A stretch of DNA of 64,000 nt. It comes from Anaeromyxobacter sp. Fw109-5. Lineage in GTDB: Bacteria; Myxococcota; Myxococcia; Myxococcales; Anaeromyxobacteraceae. Each line of letters starts with the position of its first letter. The first letter of the stretch is position 1. The stretch covers positions 2,985,001 to 3,049,000 of the forward strand of contig NC_009675.1 in NCBI RefSeq assembly GCF_000017505.1. Reading direction: 5' to 3'. Position numbers and translations under genes: made by a program. Positions 54,449 to 63,146 of this stretch are shown here, in pieces. A model generated the notes under the pieces. That model worked only from the letters and a program-made list of their open reading frames with translations, was not told the DNA's origin and did not search any database.

Positions 54449-55993
54449 TCACGGTCCGTCGTAAGCTCCGACCCCACCCGGCGCGATGATCGCGCCGGTC
54501 GAGTCCTTCACCGCGCCGAAGGCGAAGTACACGACGCGACCGCCCTCGGACCAGCGGTCGACCTGGATGTTCTGGACCGAGTGGCCCGCGAACGCGGGCG
54601 CGCCCTCCACGGCGACGCGCTCGAACGCCCCGTTCTTCCACCGCAGGACGCCGCCCGCGGCGACTCCTATCCAGACTGAGCCGTCACTCCAGTCGCAGGC
54701 GACCGAACGCGCGCCCTCGTAATCCGGCAGCGGGAAGTGCGCGATCGCGCCGGATCGATCGATGCGGGCCAGCCCGTGTCTGAGCGATCCCGCCCAGAGC
54801 GTTCCGTCGGCGCAGTGTGACAGGGATCGTACGGCGTCGTCCGCCTCGTCGTCGACCGGGTACGGATCGTCACCGTCGGGCCAGAGGTCCCTGGCCCACA
54901 TGCCGAACCGCCGGTTCGTCAGGTCGACGCCGTATCCCAGGATCGTCGCAGTACGAAGGCCGTTCGACGCCCAAGGCATCCCGTTCCTCGGGTCGATGGA
55001 CATCGCGTACCCCTCGCCGAAGTGGGACTGGACGGTGCCGTCCGGCAGCTTGCCTTCGACGATGGGGTGGTGGTGCTCCCAGAAATCCTTCATGTCGGCC
55101 CACATCGGGTCCACGCCGGCGGTGGTGTCCTTCCAGTTCCGCAGCTCCGTGGCGTTCAGCAGCACCGCCAGCGTGGCGTGCCCCCCGCCCATCCACGCGT
55201 CGCCGTACATCAAAGTGGAAGCGTCGTGGTTCACGGCGATGCGGTTGACGCGCCGGAACAGGCGGCGGCCCCAATCCCACCATGGCGTGGACTCGAGCGG
55301 CTCCGCACCCTCCGGCGGTTCGCACGTGTCGACCCACTGCTCGTGCCCGTAATCGCAGATGACGTGAGGCGGCGCGCCGGTCCGGACGTGGCGCACCCGG
55401 TTCATGGTCTTGGCGACGGGATCGAACGCGACCACGTCGACTCCCCCGGTGTCGAGGGCCCAGTCGACCCCATCGTCCGCCTCGTGGCCGAATCCGTCGA
55501 AGCCGATCAGGGCCTTTCCGGGCGCGGCACCTGCGACCGAGATCGCAGGGCACAGAACGAACGGGTTTGGCGGAAACTGCACGAAGATGTCCGCCGGATC
55601 GTTGCATTTCGCGGAGAGTCCGGCGTTGCCGGCGTCGAAGCGAAGGAACTGCTCGTCGGTACGGGCCTTGGCGAACACGGCGTCGCCGCCGGCCACGTAC
55701 ACGTTGCCGCCCTCGTCGGCCGAGACGTCATGGACCTCCGGGGAGATACCCTGCGACACGCCGTGGTACGTCCAGTACCCGACGCGGACGGGCGGCTGGT
55801 CGACGGGGGCCGGATCCGACGTGGCGGGATCGGGAGCGCCCGCGTCGGGGGTCGCCGGGTCCGGTGCGCCCGCGACCGGCGGCCCGTAGGTGGGCGCAGG
55901 CGTGTCACCCGCCCGATCCCGGTCCGTACAGCGCGCTGCGACGAGCGCCAGCAAAGCGCCGGCAGTGAGCGCAATCCGCGAGGCTTCGAGCAT
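54449..55993 (-). CDS. Exported lipoprotein with propeller-type repeats, unknown function
   Basis: A 514-residue secreted protein. The N-terminus (RIALTAGALLALVAARC) has a likely lipobox cysteine, then a Pro/Ala/Asp-rich linker with near-repeats of APDPATPDAG. Blades of a beta-propeller are suggested by repeats such as SADEGGNVYVAGGDAVFAK, CADGTLWAGSLRHGLARIDRSG and WSDGSVWIGVAAGGVLRWKNG, close to the Reg_prop/two-component propeller pattern. No kinase or enzymatic motif is seen. ATG 55993 directly precedes the signal. It is divergent from the first beta-helix gene across 375 nt; a shared role at the cell surface is plausible but not shown. Confidence 0.7.
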   Translation of the reverse strand: MLEASRIALTAGALLALVAARCTDRDRAGDTPAPTYGPPVAGAPDPATPDAGAPDPATSDPAPVDQPPVRVGYWTYHGVSQGISPEVHDVSADEGGNVYVAGGDAVFAKARTDEQFLRFDAGNAGLSAKCNDPADIFVQFPPNPFVLCPAISVAGAAPGKALIGFDGFGHEADDGVDWALDTGGVDVVAFDPVAKTMNRVRHVRTGAPPHVICDYGHEQWVDTCEPPEGAEPLESTPWWDWGRRLFRRVNRIAVNHDASTLMYGDAWMGGGHATLAVLLNATELRNWKDTTAGVDPMWADMKDFWEHHHPIVEGKLPDGTVQSHFGEGYAMSIDPRNGMPWASNGLRTATILGYGVDLTNRRFGMWARDLWPDGDDPYPVDDEADDAVRSLSHCADGTLWAGSLRHGLARIDRSGAIAHFPLPDYEGARSVACDWSDGSVWIGVAAGGVLRWKNGAFERVAVEGAPAFAGHSVQNIQVDRWSEGGRVVYFAFGAVKDSTGAIIAPGGVGAYDGP

Positions 55994-56368
55994 GGCAGGG
56001 CTCCGAGTTCCCGGCGCCTGGAAGCTATCGTCGCCCCCTCGCCAGTGGTGAGGACCGCACTGGGTGGGCACGTCGGGCAACCCCTGCGTCGATCGGGCAC
56101 CCTTCCGCTCACCGCGTCTCTCCCCGGGGCGATCTACCGGCGCGCTCCAGGACGTCGGGAATCCGCCGGGTCGACCTGGCACAGAGACCTCTCCTTCGGC
56201 CCCTGAAAACGCGGGCACAGCGCCCGACATGTGGCTGCCTGTAGGCCGCGCGTCCGGAATTGCGCCTGGCTCCTCGCGCGTTTGAGAGGGGCCGCGCGAA
56301 AGGGGCGCTCCTCACCGGTCTTCGCCCGCTCGCTCGGCTTTCTCCTGGGAAGGGGCAACGAGAGGCCG
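55994..56368. other. Divergent intergenic region, lipoprotein / beta-helix gene
   Basis: These 375 bases separate the starts of two divergent exported proteins and should hold both promoters. They are less GC-rich than neighbouring coding DNA in places (for example 56205-56280), but no convincing -35/-10 pair, -24/-12 pair or long palindrome was found. Open frames crossing it have no supporting features. Confidence 0.4.
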
Positions 56369-57658
56369 ATGAAGAACAGCATCCGTGGAGTCGTCGCGTC
56401 CGCAATCGCGGCATTGATCGTGACCGCTGGCTGCAGCGATTCGTCGCTGGTGGATCCCTCGACCGTCCAGTTCGGTGCGGACACGCTCCCTGACCCGTCG
56501 CGTGGAGCTCTCGCCGTCACCCCCGCAGACGTCGAGGTCGTGCCCGGCGGAACCCTGGCGTTCTCTGCCTCGTCGGCCGCGACCTGGTCCGTCGCCGAGC
56601 CCGAAGGTGGCACGATCGACGAGCGCGGCAGCTACACCGCCCCCCAAGCCGAGGGCACGTACCAGGTGGTCGCCACGAGCCGCGATGGCGTCGGCCAGGC
56701 GATCGCGTCGGTGCGCGTCACGCAGGGCGCGCGCCCCACCAGCCCGCCGGCGGACGGCACCACCCCGTGGGCGCCCGCTCCGGATGACACGGAGTGGGTG
56801 GACGTGCGGAGCTTCGGGGCGGTCGGCGACGCCGTCGCCGACGACACCTCGGCGTTCCGGAGCGCCGCCGCGACGGGCAAGAAGCTCTTCGTCCCCGCCC
56901 CTCCGGTCGCGTACAAGCTGACCGGCAATGTCGAGGTGAAGAACTCCGTCTATGGAGACGGATCGATGCCGCTCATCCGCATGTACGGCGCGGACGGCGA
57001 TCCCGATCAACGCCCCACTCACAGCATCTTCTACATCGCGAGGTACCAAGGCCCTGGGCTCGTCATCAATGGCCTGCACCTCGATGGCCAGTGGGACGGC
57101 GGCACGAACGGCGAGTATTCGATGGGCATCTACATCCTCAGCAGCAGCAACGTGACGGTGCAGCACTGCAACATCGAGCGGGCGTATGGAGATGACATCT
57201 TCGTCGCGGCGTTCGCGGAGCCGATGTCGAACAACATCGTCATCGAGAACAACACGCTGGGCACCCCTCGCCGATGCAACATCGCGGTGAACGGCGCCAC
57301 GAACGTGACGATCCGGAACAACCAGATCACGAAGACCAGCAGCTACGTCAGCGCGATCGATCTCGAGCCCGACCAGCTGGGCGTCCAGTATGTCCGCGGC
57401 GTCGTCATCGACGGCAACCGCTTCGACGTGGTGGCGCAGGCCTACTACGCGGGCGCCATCAACCTGAACAATCCCGCCCAGAACCCGGCGTCGGGCGACG
57501 TGAGCGTGACCCACAACAGTGGCACCTGGACCCCGACGGCCCCGTACATGGACACGGTCCCCGGGAGCGCCGGCCTCGTCAGCGTGGTGCCGAGCGGCGG
57601 CATCGCCAGGCAGCCCTGGTACAACGTCACCGCCACCAACAACACTCCAACCCCTTAG
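56369..57658 (+). CDS. Secreted parallel beta-helix protein with Ig-like N-terminal domain
   Basis: A 429-residue lipoprotein-like protein. The signal ends in LIVTAGCSDS, a lipobox. Residues about 50-120 form a bacterial Ig-like domain (AVTPADVEVVPGGTLAFSAS ... GTYQVVATSRDGVGQAIASVRV). The beta-helix begins WVDVRSFGAVGDAVADDTSAFRSAAATGKKLFVP near residue 148, the usual opening of pectate_lyase_3/rhamnogalacturonase-like folds, and coils such as SSSNVTVQHCNIERAYGDDIFVA and NNIVIENNTLGTPRRCNIAVNGATNVTIRNNQI follow. Such folds include polysaccharide lyases, hydrolases and epimerases. Catalytic residues cannot be fixed. A close paralogue follows 168 nt later. Confidence 0.8.
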   Translation: MKNSIRGVVASAIAALIVTAGCSDSSLVDPSTVQFGADTLPDPSRGALAVTPADVEVVPGGTLAFSASSAATWSVAEPEGGTIDERGSYTAPQAEGTYQVVATSRDGVGQAIASVRVTQGARPTSPPADGTTPWAPAPDDTEWVDVRSFGAVGDAVADDTSAFRSAAATGKKLFVPAPPVAYKLTGNVEVKNSVYGDGSMPLIRMYGADGDPDQRPTHSIFYIARYQGPGLVINGLHLDGQWDGGTNGEYSMGIYILSSSNVTVQHCNIERAYGDDIFVAAFAEPMSNNIVIENNTLGTPRRCNIAVNGATNVTIRNNQITKTSSYVSAIDLEPDQLGVQYVRGVVIDGNRFDVVAQAYYAGAINLNNPAQNPASGDVSVTHNSGTWTPTAPYMDTVPGSAGLVSVVPSGGIARQPWYNVTATNNTPTP

Positions 57659-57676
57659 GCCCGGACCCTCGGGCAT

Positions 57677-57718
57677 ACCCGGAGACCCTCCCCGTGTCTG
57701 GCGGAGGAGTCTCCGGGT
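57677..57718 (+). terminator. Hairpin after the first beta-helix gene
   Basis: A 10-bp perfect outer stem (ACCCGGAGAC / GTCTCCGGGT) with a second inner CCTCC/GGAGG stem, starting 18 nt past the stop. No T-run follows. It lies between the two tandem beta-helix genes and probably ends or stabilises the first transcript. Confidence 0.5.
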
Positions 57719-57826
57719 GGATTCTCGCCCGTGGTGGCTCCCTCGCCAGGCCACGCCGGCGGGCTTGGCTGGGGACCCTCCGCGCGGCGCACGGGTGATG
57801 GCCCGCTGCGGCCTTAACATGACCGC

Positions 57827-58924
57827 ATGCCTCGGCCGGGCCGGCTCTGCGCGCTTCGAACCGTGCTGCTCGCGGCGCTGGCGTCGGCGACCCTCGGCGC
57901 GAAGTCGGCCATCCCGGATCGGCTCATCCCAGCGACGAGGCCCGCTGCGAAGCCTGGGGCTGGCCCACGCGCCCCGCCGGCTCCCCCCGCGCGTAGTTCG
58001 CCGCCAGAAGATGGTACGACTGCCTGGGCTCCCTCCCCTGGAGACGTGGAATGGGTCGACGTCCGCCAGTACGGCGCGGTCGGCGACGACGTCGCGGACG
58101 ACACGTCTGCGTTCCGAAAGGCTGCAGCGACCGGCAAGAAGCTGTTCGTCGCGAAGCCCGCGGTGGCTTACAAGCTCACCGGCTTCGTCCGAATCGCGAA
58201 CTCCGTGTACGGAGACGGCTCGATGCCGGTCATCCGGATGCACGGGGCGGACGGAGATCCGGATCAGGGGCTCGCACACACCATCTTCGTCATCGACGGT
58301 TACACCGGACCGGGGCTCGTCCTGAATGGTTTACGCCTCGACGGTCAGTGGAACGGGGTGGAGGAGAGGGGGGAGTGGTCCCATTGCCTGAGGATCACGA
58401 GCAGCCGCAACGTGACCGTCCAGAACTGCGTGCTGGAGCGGCCGTACGGGGACTGCATCTTCATCGGTCATTACGAGGGCAGCTCCCCGTCATTCACACC
58501 TGGAGACATCGTGATCCAGGACAACCTGCTGCGCGGCCCCCGCCGGTGCTGCGTCGCGGTGATCTCCGGTACCCGGGTGACGATCCGGAAGAACCGGATC
58601 CAGAAGACGTCCGATTACGTCGCGGCGATCGATCTCGAGCCCGACCCGCTCGGCTATCAGCACGTCTTCGACGTGACGATCGACGGCAACGTGTTCGAGG
58701 TCGTGCCGCTGAGGCTGGGGAGCGGGGCCGTGAACCTGCACAACCCGCTGGGGAACCGTGGCGCGCAGCAGAGCGGCAACGTCTCGATCACGCGCAATCG
58801 CGGGACCTGGACGCCTCCCGCCTCGTATCTCGAGGTTCCCGGGAGCGACGACGGGCTCGTCGCGATCGTTCCTCATCTTCCGTGGACGCGAGTGACGGTG
58901 TCCGACAACCGGCGGGGCCCCTGA
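57827..58924 (+). CDS. Secreted parallel beta-helix protein (tandem paralogue)
   Basis: A 365-residue exported protein with a signal peptide (LRTVLLAALASATLGAKS) and a Pro/Ala-rich linker, then a beta-helix that closely follows the preceding gene: WVDVRQYGAVGDDVADDTSAFRKAAATGKKLFVAKPAVAYKLTG, GDGSMPVIRMHGADGDPDQ, RVTIRKNRIQKTSDYVAAIDLEPDPLG. It lacks the Ig-like domain and lipobox of its neighbour. It ends in coils of the same kind, GNVSITRNRGTWTPP. The pair arose by tandem duplication. A role in trimming, binding or modifying the surface polymer is inferred from location only. Confidence 0.8.
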   Translation: MPRPGRLCALRTVLLAALASATLGAKSAIPDRLIPATRPAAKPGAGPRAPPAPPARSSPPEDGTTAWAPSPGDVEWVDVRQYGAVGDDVADDTSAFRKAAATGKKLFVAKPAVAYKLTGFVRIANSVYGDGSMPVIRMHGADGDPDQGLAHTIFVIDGYTGPGLVLNGLRLDGQWNGVEERGEWSHCLRITSSRNVTVQNCVLERPYGDCIFIGHYEGSSPSFTPGDIVIQDNLLRGPRRCCVAVISGTRVTIRKNRIQKTSDYVAAIDLEPDPLGYQHVFDVTIDGNVFEVVPLRLGSGAVNLHNPLGNRGAQQSGNVSITRNRGTWTPPASYLEVPGSDDGLVAIVPHLPWTRVTVSDNRRGP

Positions 58925-58987
58925 CGCCTGGACGAGCACGGATGGTCCCAGGCGCAGCCCGCGACGCGCGGACCGAGGGCGACCCCC

Positions 58988-60331
58988 TCAGGCTCGGGAC
59001 GCCGCGCCGGCCACTGCTGGGTCGTCGTCAGCTCTCGAGGCCGGGGGGTGCCGGCCGGTCGGGACGCGACACGAGAGCAACGAGGCGCTCGCGACGATGG
59101 CGAAGAAGAGAGGAGCGGACGAGACCGCGATGGGGACCACGGCTGCGGTTCCGAAGACGAGGTACGCGAGGATACCGGCCTGCAGGATGCGGGAGCGGGG
59201 GTCGCCGCGCGCCTCGCCGGCGACGTGCTTCCACGCCGTCCAGAACAGCCACAGAAGCCCGAGCAAGCCGAGGACTCCGGCGCCGAGGAGCGTATCGAAG
59301 TACACGCTGTCCGAACCCTTGAGATCGTACTTTCTGCTCACGGACGAGCCGGCGTCCTCGAGCCCCGTGTAGCCGACGCCGAGGGGATGGTCGACGAAGG
59401 CCCGGAGCGCGATCCACTGCATGCCGAGGCGGGAGCTGACGTTCTCCTCCGAGCGACCCTCGCGGTACGCACGCGACACCCGCTGCTCGAACACGCTCGT
59501 CGACGCGAAGCCCACCGCAACCGTCAGGACGGCCGCAGCGACGAGGGCACCCTTGGTCCAGAAGCGCATGCGGGATACGAGAACGAGGAAGAGGAGCAGC
59601 GCGCCCGAGCCGAGCAGCCCCGAGCGACTCGCGGCGGAGACGAGGCAGATCCCCGCTCCCGCGAGGACGAGCAGCAGGAGCGCACGGTCGCGGGCGCGGG
59701 CCGGCCATGGTGTCGCGGCCCCGTGCAGGATCGCGAGGGATACGACGCTGTAGGCGAGGTCGTTCGGGTTGGTGAGGAGCCCCGTCGCGCGGCCGAGGAA
59801 CACGTCCTCGTAGTTCTCCGGGCGCACCAGGTGAGCCTGCAGCGACGGATGGAGCGTGAAGAGCGTCTGCGCGGCGATGGCGGCGGCCGTCACGATCCGT
59901 ACGCCCGAGGCCATCCACTGCGCGCGGAAGAGGTGCGCCGCCAGCGGCAGTATGCCCGCCAGCCCGAACCGCTTCATGAACAACGCAAACTCGAACGTGC
60001 CGTGCGTCCGGGACGCGGTCACGGCGGCGCCGATGCCGGCGAGCGCCCCGATGGCCACGACGAGCAGGACGAGCGCGATCGGTCTCGAGCCCACACCCGA
60101 TCCCGCTCGGAGCAAGACCTCCCACGCGCTGAGCACCCACAGCGTGAACAGCACCGCGTCGCTCATGGTGACGCGGCCCGCCGCCGGGATCGTCCCAATC
60201 GGCCACCACAGGCACGCGAGCGGGATCGCCGCGAGGATCGCGAGGCGCGCCGCGAGCGCGACCGGGCCACGCCGATCGGCGCGTGCGCCGCCCTCCAGGT
60301 GGTCGCTCCACGTGAATTCGAGCGCGTTCAT
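58988..60331 (-). CDS. O-antigen ligase/polymerase family membrane protein (Wzy-like), second copy
   Basis: A 447-residue membrane protein with about ten helices (for example LAARLAILAAIPLACLWW and ALLLLVLAGAGICLVSAASRSGLLGSGALLLFLVLV). The PF04932-type loop has SRSGLLGSG, then VSSRLGMQWIALRAFVDHPLGVGYTGLED and SVYFDTLLGAGVLGLLGLLWLFW near residue 345. It is the second candidate Wzy or ligase in the locus, not closely similar to the one at 36399-37697. ATG 60331 overlaps the upstream glycosyltransferase stop (ATGA); the ATG six bases earlier would add two residues. Confidence 0.8.
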   Translation of the reverse strand: MNALEFTWSDHLEGGARADRRGPVALAARLAILAAIPLACLWWPIGTIPAAGRVTMSDAVLFTLWVLSAWEVLLRAGSGVGSRPIALVLLVVAIGALAGIGAAVTASRTHGTFEFALFMKRFGLAGILPLAAHLFRAQWMASGVRIVTAAAIAAQTLFTLHPSLQAHLVRPENYEDVFLGRATGLLTNPNDLAYSVVSLAILHGAATPWPARARDRALLLLVLAGAGICLVSAASRSGLLGSGALLLFLVLVSRMRFWTKGALVAAAVLTVAVGFASTSVFEQRVSRAYREGRSEENVSSRLGMQWIALRAFVDHPLGVGYTGLEDAGSSVSRKYDLKGSDSVYFDTLLGAGVLGLLGLLWLFWTAWKHVAGEARGDPRSRILQAGILAYLVFGTAAVVPIAVSSAPLFFAIVASASLLSCRVPTGRHPPASRADDDPAVAGAASRA

Positions 60332-61560
60332 GGGCACCTCGCCGTGTCGCAGGCGTCATCGTGCATGTGAGTGTCGGCTGTGCGCTGCGCGGGACCCCGG
60401 GCGAGGGCTCCGTCGAGCGCCACCGCGAGGACACGCGCCAACCGGTCGGCTTGCGCCTCCAGCGTGAAGAGGCGCGCGACGCGGTGCGCTCCTGCGTCGC
60501 CCATCGCATGGCGTAGCGCGGCAGAGCTCACGAGCGGGTCGAGGGCCGCGGCGAATGCCGCTGCGTCCGCCGGGACGACCCTCCCCGTCACTCCATCCTC
60601 GATCACCTCGGGAATTCCGCCGACCTTCGCGCCGACGCATGGCTTCCCGAGCGCCATCGCCTCCGCCAGGACCATCCCGAAGCTCTCCTGAACGGAAGGG
60701 AGGATCGCGACGTCGGCTCGCGAGATGACGTGTGCCGCGTCATTTCGCCACCCCAGAAAATGGACGCGGGATTCGACCCCCAAGGCCGCTGCGCGGCTGC
60801 GGAGCGCCACCCCGTAGCCGGCGTCGCCGCCCTCAGGGACGTCGCCGCACAGCCACAGAACCGCGCGAAGCGGCAGCCGTGCCAGCGCGTCGATCGATAC
60901 GTGCTGCTGCTTGTGCGGCGCGAGCACGCCGACGTGCGCCAGCACCACCTCGCCCGGCGCGCGGGGGGGCAAGGCCTCCCCGGACGCGGCGGACTTGCGC
61001 AGCGCGTCGACATCGACGCCGTTGTGGATGACCTCGATACGGCCGCGGTCGATGCCAGCGTCGCCCATCGCGTCGGCGACCGCGCGCGAGACCGCGACCA
61101 CACGGGAGCACCGCCGCGCAACGTTCCCCAGCCTGCGCACCTCGCCGGCCGAGAAGATGCCGTGCGCGTGGTACACGACGCGCGTATCCCGAGGAACCAC
61201 GCGGGAGAAGAGGAGCAACGCAGGAAGCTGGTTGAAGCAGAGCACCTTCGGACGCCGCCCGCGGATCCATCGCCGAAGCCGCAGCGCGGCCGCGCCGAGC
61301 CAGGGTGCTCGCGAGGCGAGCGCGAGGAGCCTGGCCGGGCCGTGGCCACCGATGTAGCGCCGGCTCGGCGGGGGCAGCAGGTCGATGCGGTCGACGCCCG
61401 CCCCCCGGAACAGCCGCGCATACTCCGGGTTGCCGTACGGGTCGATGATGGCGACCCGGAACCGGTCGGTCAGGCGCGGCCAGACGCTCGCCGTGACCTG
61501 CTGGACTCCTCCGATCGACGTCACGAGATCGACGACCGCGATGAGCGGCAGATCGGGCAT
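60328..61560 (-). CDS. GT4-family glycosyltransferase (second polysaccharide group)
   Basis: A 410-residue GT-B enzyme. It starts PLIAVVDLVTSIGGVQQVTASVWPRL, with the GT4 glycine-rich turn. VVYHAHGIFSAGEVRRLGNVARRCSRVVAVSRAVADAMG is the end of the acceptor domain. The donor domain has VLAHVGVLAPHKQQHVSIDAL, FLGWRNDAAHVISRADVAILPSVQESFGMVLAEAMALGKPCVGA with the E-x7-E region, and GRVVPADAAAFAAAL. No membrane segment is seen. It is translationally coupled to the Wzy-like gene. Donor sugar unknown. Confidence 0.86.
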   Translation of the reverse strand: MPDLPLIAVVDLVTSIGGVQQVTASVWPRLTDRFRVAIIDPYGNPEYARLFRGAGVDRIDLLPPPSRRYIGGHGPARLLALASRAPWLGAAALRLRRWIRGRRPKVLCFNQLPALLLFSRVVPRDTRVVYHAHGIFSAGEVRRLGNVARRCSRVVAVSRAVADAMGDAGIDRGRIEVIHNGVDVDALRKSAASGEALPPRAPGEVVLAHVGVLAPHKQQHVSIDALARLPLRAVLWLCGDVPEGGDAGYGVALRSRAAALGVESRVHFLGWRNDAAHVISRADVAILPSVQESFGMVLAEAMALGKPCVGAKVGGIPEVIEDGVTGRVVPADAAAFAAALDPLVSSAALRHAMGDAGAHRVARLFTLEAQADRLARVLAVALDGALARGPAQRTADTHMHDDACDTARCP

Positions 61561-61666
61561 CTCCGGATCCCTCGGTTTGCGCCACCGCGCGACCGCTGGC
61601 CAACGTAGTCACGCGAGGCATCGACGTGTAGGCGCCCGGTCGAAAGGGAGTCCCCGGTGCGACCCG

Positions 61667-63091
61667 TCACCCGTCCAGGGCGACCGTCGCCATGGCCGGA
61701 GCACGCGTGCCGTTCAGCACGCCGCGTGCGCACGCAAGCGCCGCACCGAGGTGGACCGCGTACGCCGCCGCATACGCGACGGAGAGGCCGAAGGCACCGC
61801 GCGAACGCAAGCCGTAGGCCGCCGCGACCAGGACGATCGCCCAGGCGGCGTTCAGGGCGAAGCTGAGCCACATCCGGCCCGCCCCGGCGATCGCGTGCCC
61901 GACGATGCTGAGCGGTGCGGCGAGGGCTCCCGCCACGAGGAGCAGCACCATCACGTCGACCGCGTCGCGAAACTCGGCGCCGTACGCGCGCATGATCCAG
62001 GGGGCGCTGACCGCGAGCCCACCCGCCGCCGCGACGGAGGCGAGCGCCGTCAGGACGACGCTCGCCCAGAACGCCCGCGCGAAGGATCGAGTGCGCCCAC
62101 TGTCGTGCAGGTGCGCGAACAGCGGAAACATCACCGCTCCGACCGAGGTGGCGACGAGGACGATCGCGTTGCGCCACTGGTTCGCGGCCGCGAAGAGGCC
62201 GAGCTCGCGAACGCCGCCCGGCTGGTTGGCGACGACGGCCGAGGTGGCCCACGTGGCGGGCGCGAGGAGGACGTTCCCGAGGGTCGTCGGAATGCTGTAG
62301 CTGAAGAGGATGCGCCATTCGCGGAGCGCCTGCCGGTAGACCGGGCGCAACCCGCAGGCGCGCGTCGCGCGGCGAACCGCGACCGCGTACAGGCCGGTCG
62401 TCACGGCTGAGCTCGCGACCAGCCCGATCACGCAGCCGAGCGTCCCGCCGAGGAGCGCTCCCCCGATGAGGAGCGGGATGCTCAGGGCCGAGGTCACCGT
62501 CGTGACCAGCCCGATGGTCCGGAACCGCTGGAGCCCCATGAGCGTTCCGAGCTGCGTTCCGTTGACGGGCCCGAACAGCAGAAGCACCGATCCTACGCGC
62601 AGCGCCGTCGATAGCTGAGGCGCGCCCAGCACGCTCTCGGCGACCCATCCGGCCGAGGCCGCCAGCAGCACGCCCGTCCCTCCGCCGACGAACGCGGCCA
62701 CCATTCCCGAGAGCGCAACGACCCTGCCGGCCGCCTCCGGATCGGCGCGGTAGTTTCCGGCCAGATACTTCGTGGCGGTGGTGTTGAGGCCGAATCCGCC
62801 GAGCGCCATCAGCATTCCGGCGGTCGTCTGGACGAGGTTGAACTCCCCGAACGCCGTCGCGCCGAGTCGACGTGCGACGGCGATGGACGCCACCAACGCC
62901 AGCAGCCGCGCCAGCACGGACCCGAGCAGGCTCCAGAAGGCGTCGGTCGCGAGACGGCGCACCAGCGTCGATGCGGCGACCGCTCGGGCGTGCCGGAGAA
63001 GCCAGCCCCACCGTTGCTGGAAGCCACCCGGACGCGCAGCGCCGGGGCCCACGGCTCCTGACGGAGGGGCGGCGTTGGTGTTCGCGTCCAT
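61667..63091 (-). CDS. Polysaccharide flippase (Wzx-like), second copy
   Basis: A 474-residue protein with 12 or more hydrophobic helices. The segment DAFWSLLGSVLARLLALVASIAVARRLGATAFGEFNLVQTTAGMLMALGGFGLNTTATKYLA near residue 50 is the standard opening of MVF/PST flippases (RRLG...FGEFN). The C-terminal half includes MVLLLVAGALAAPLSIVGHAIAGAGRMWLSFALN. Its lipid-linked substrate would come from the enzymes encoded around it. ATG 63091 is clear. It shares the minus strand with glycosyltransferases on both sides; the gap to the downstream one is 106 nt. Confidence 0.87.
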   Translation of the reverse strand: MDANTNAAPPSGAVGPGAARPGGFQQRWGWLLRHARAVAASTLVRRLATDAFWSLLGSVLARLLALVASIAVARRLGATAFGEFNLVQTTAGMLMALGGFGLNTTATKYLAGNYRADPEAAGRVVALSGMVAAFVGGGTGVLLAASAGWVAESVLGAPQLSTALRVGSVLLLFGPVNGTQLGTLMGLQRFRTIGLVTTVTSALSIPLLIGGALLGGTLGCVIGLVASSAVTTGLYAVAVRRATRACGLRPVYRQALREWRILFSYSIPTTLGNVLLAPATWATSAVVANQPGGVRELGLFAAANQWRNAIVLVATSVGAVMFPLFAHLHDSGRTRSFARAFWASVVLTALASVAAAGGLAVSAPWIMRAYGAEFRDAVDVMVLLLVAGALAAPLSIVGHAIAGAGRMWLSFALNAAWAIVLVAAAYGLRSRGAFGLSVAYAAAYAVHLGAALACARGVLNGTRAPAMATVALDG

Positions 63092-63146
63092 TCGGCCGGC
63101 GCCTCTCTCGAGGAGCGCATGTCGGGAGCGCCGCTCGCGACGTACG

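Noticed and set aside
55800-55880. Near-repeat DNA in the lipoprotein gene as a mobile or tandem repeat
   Set aside because: It encodes an Ala/Pro/Asp linker with two or three imperfect copies; nothing suggests a mobile element.
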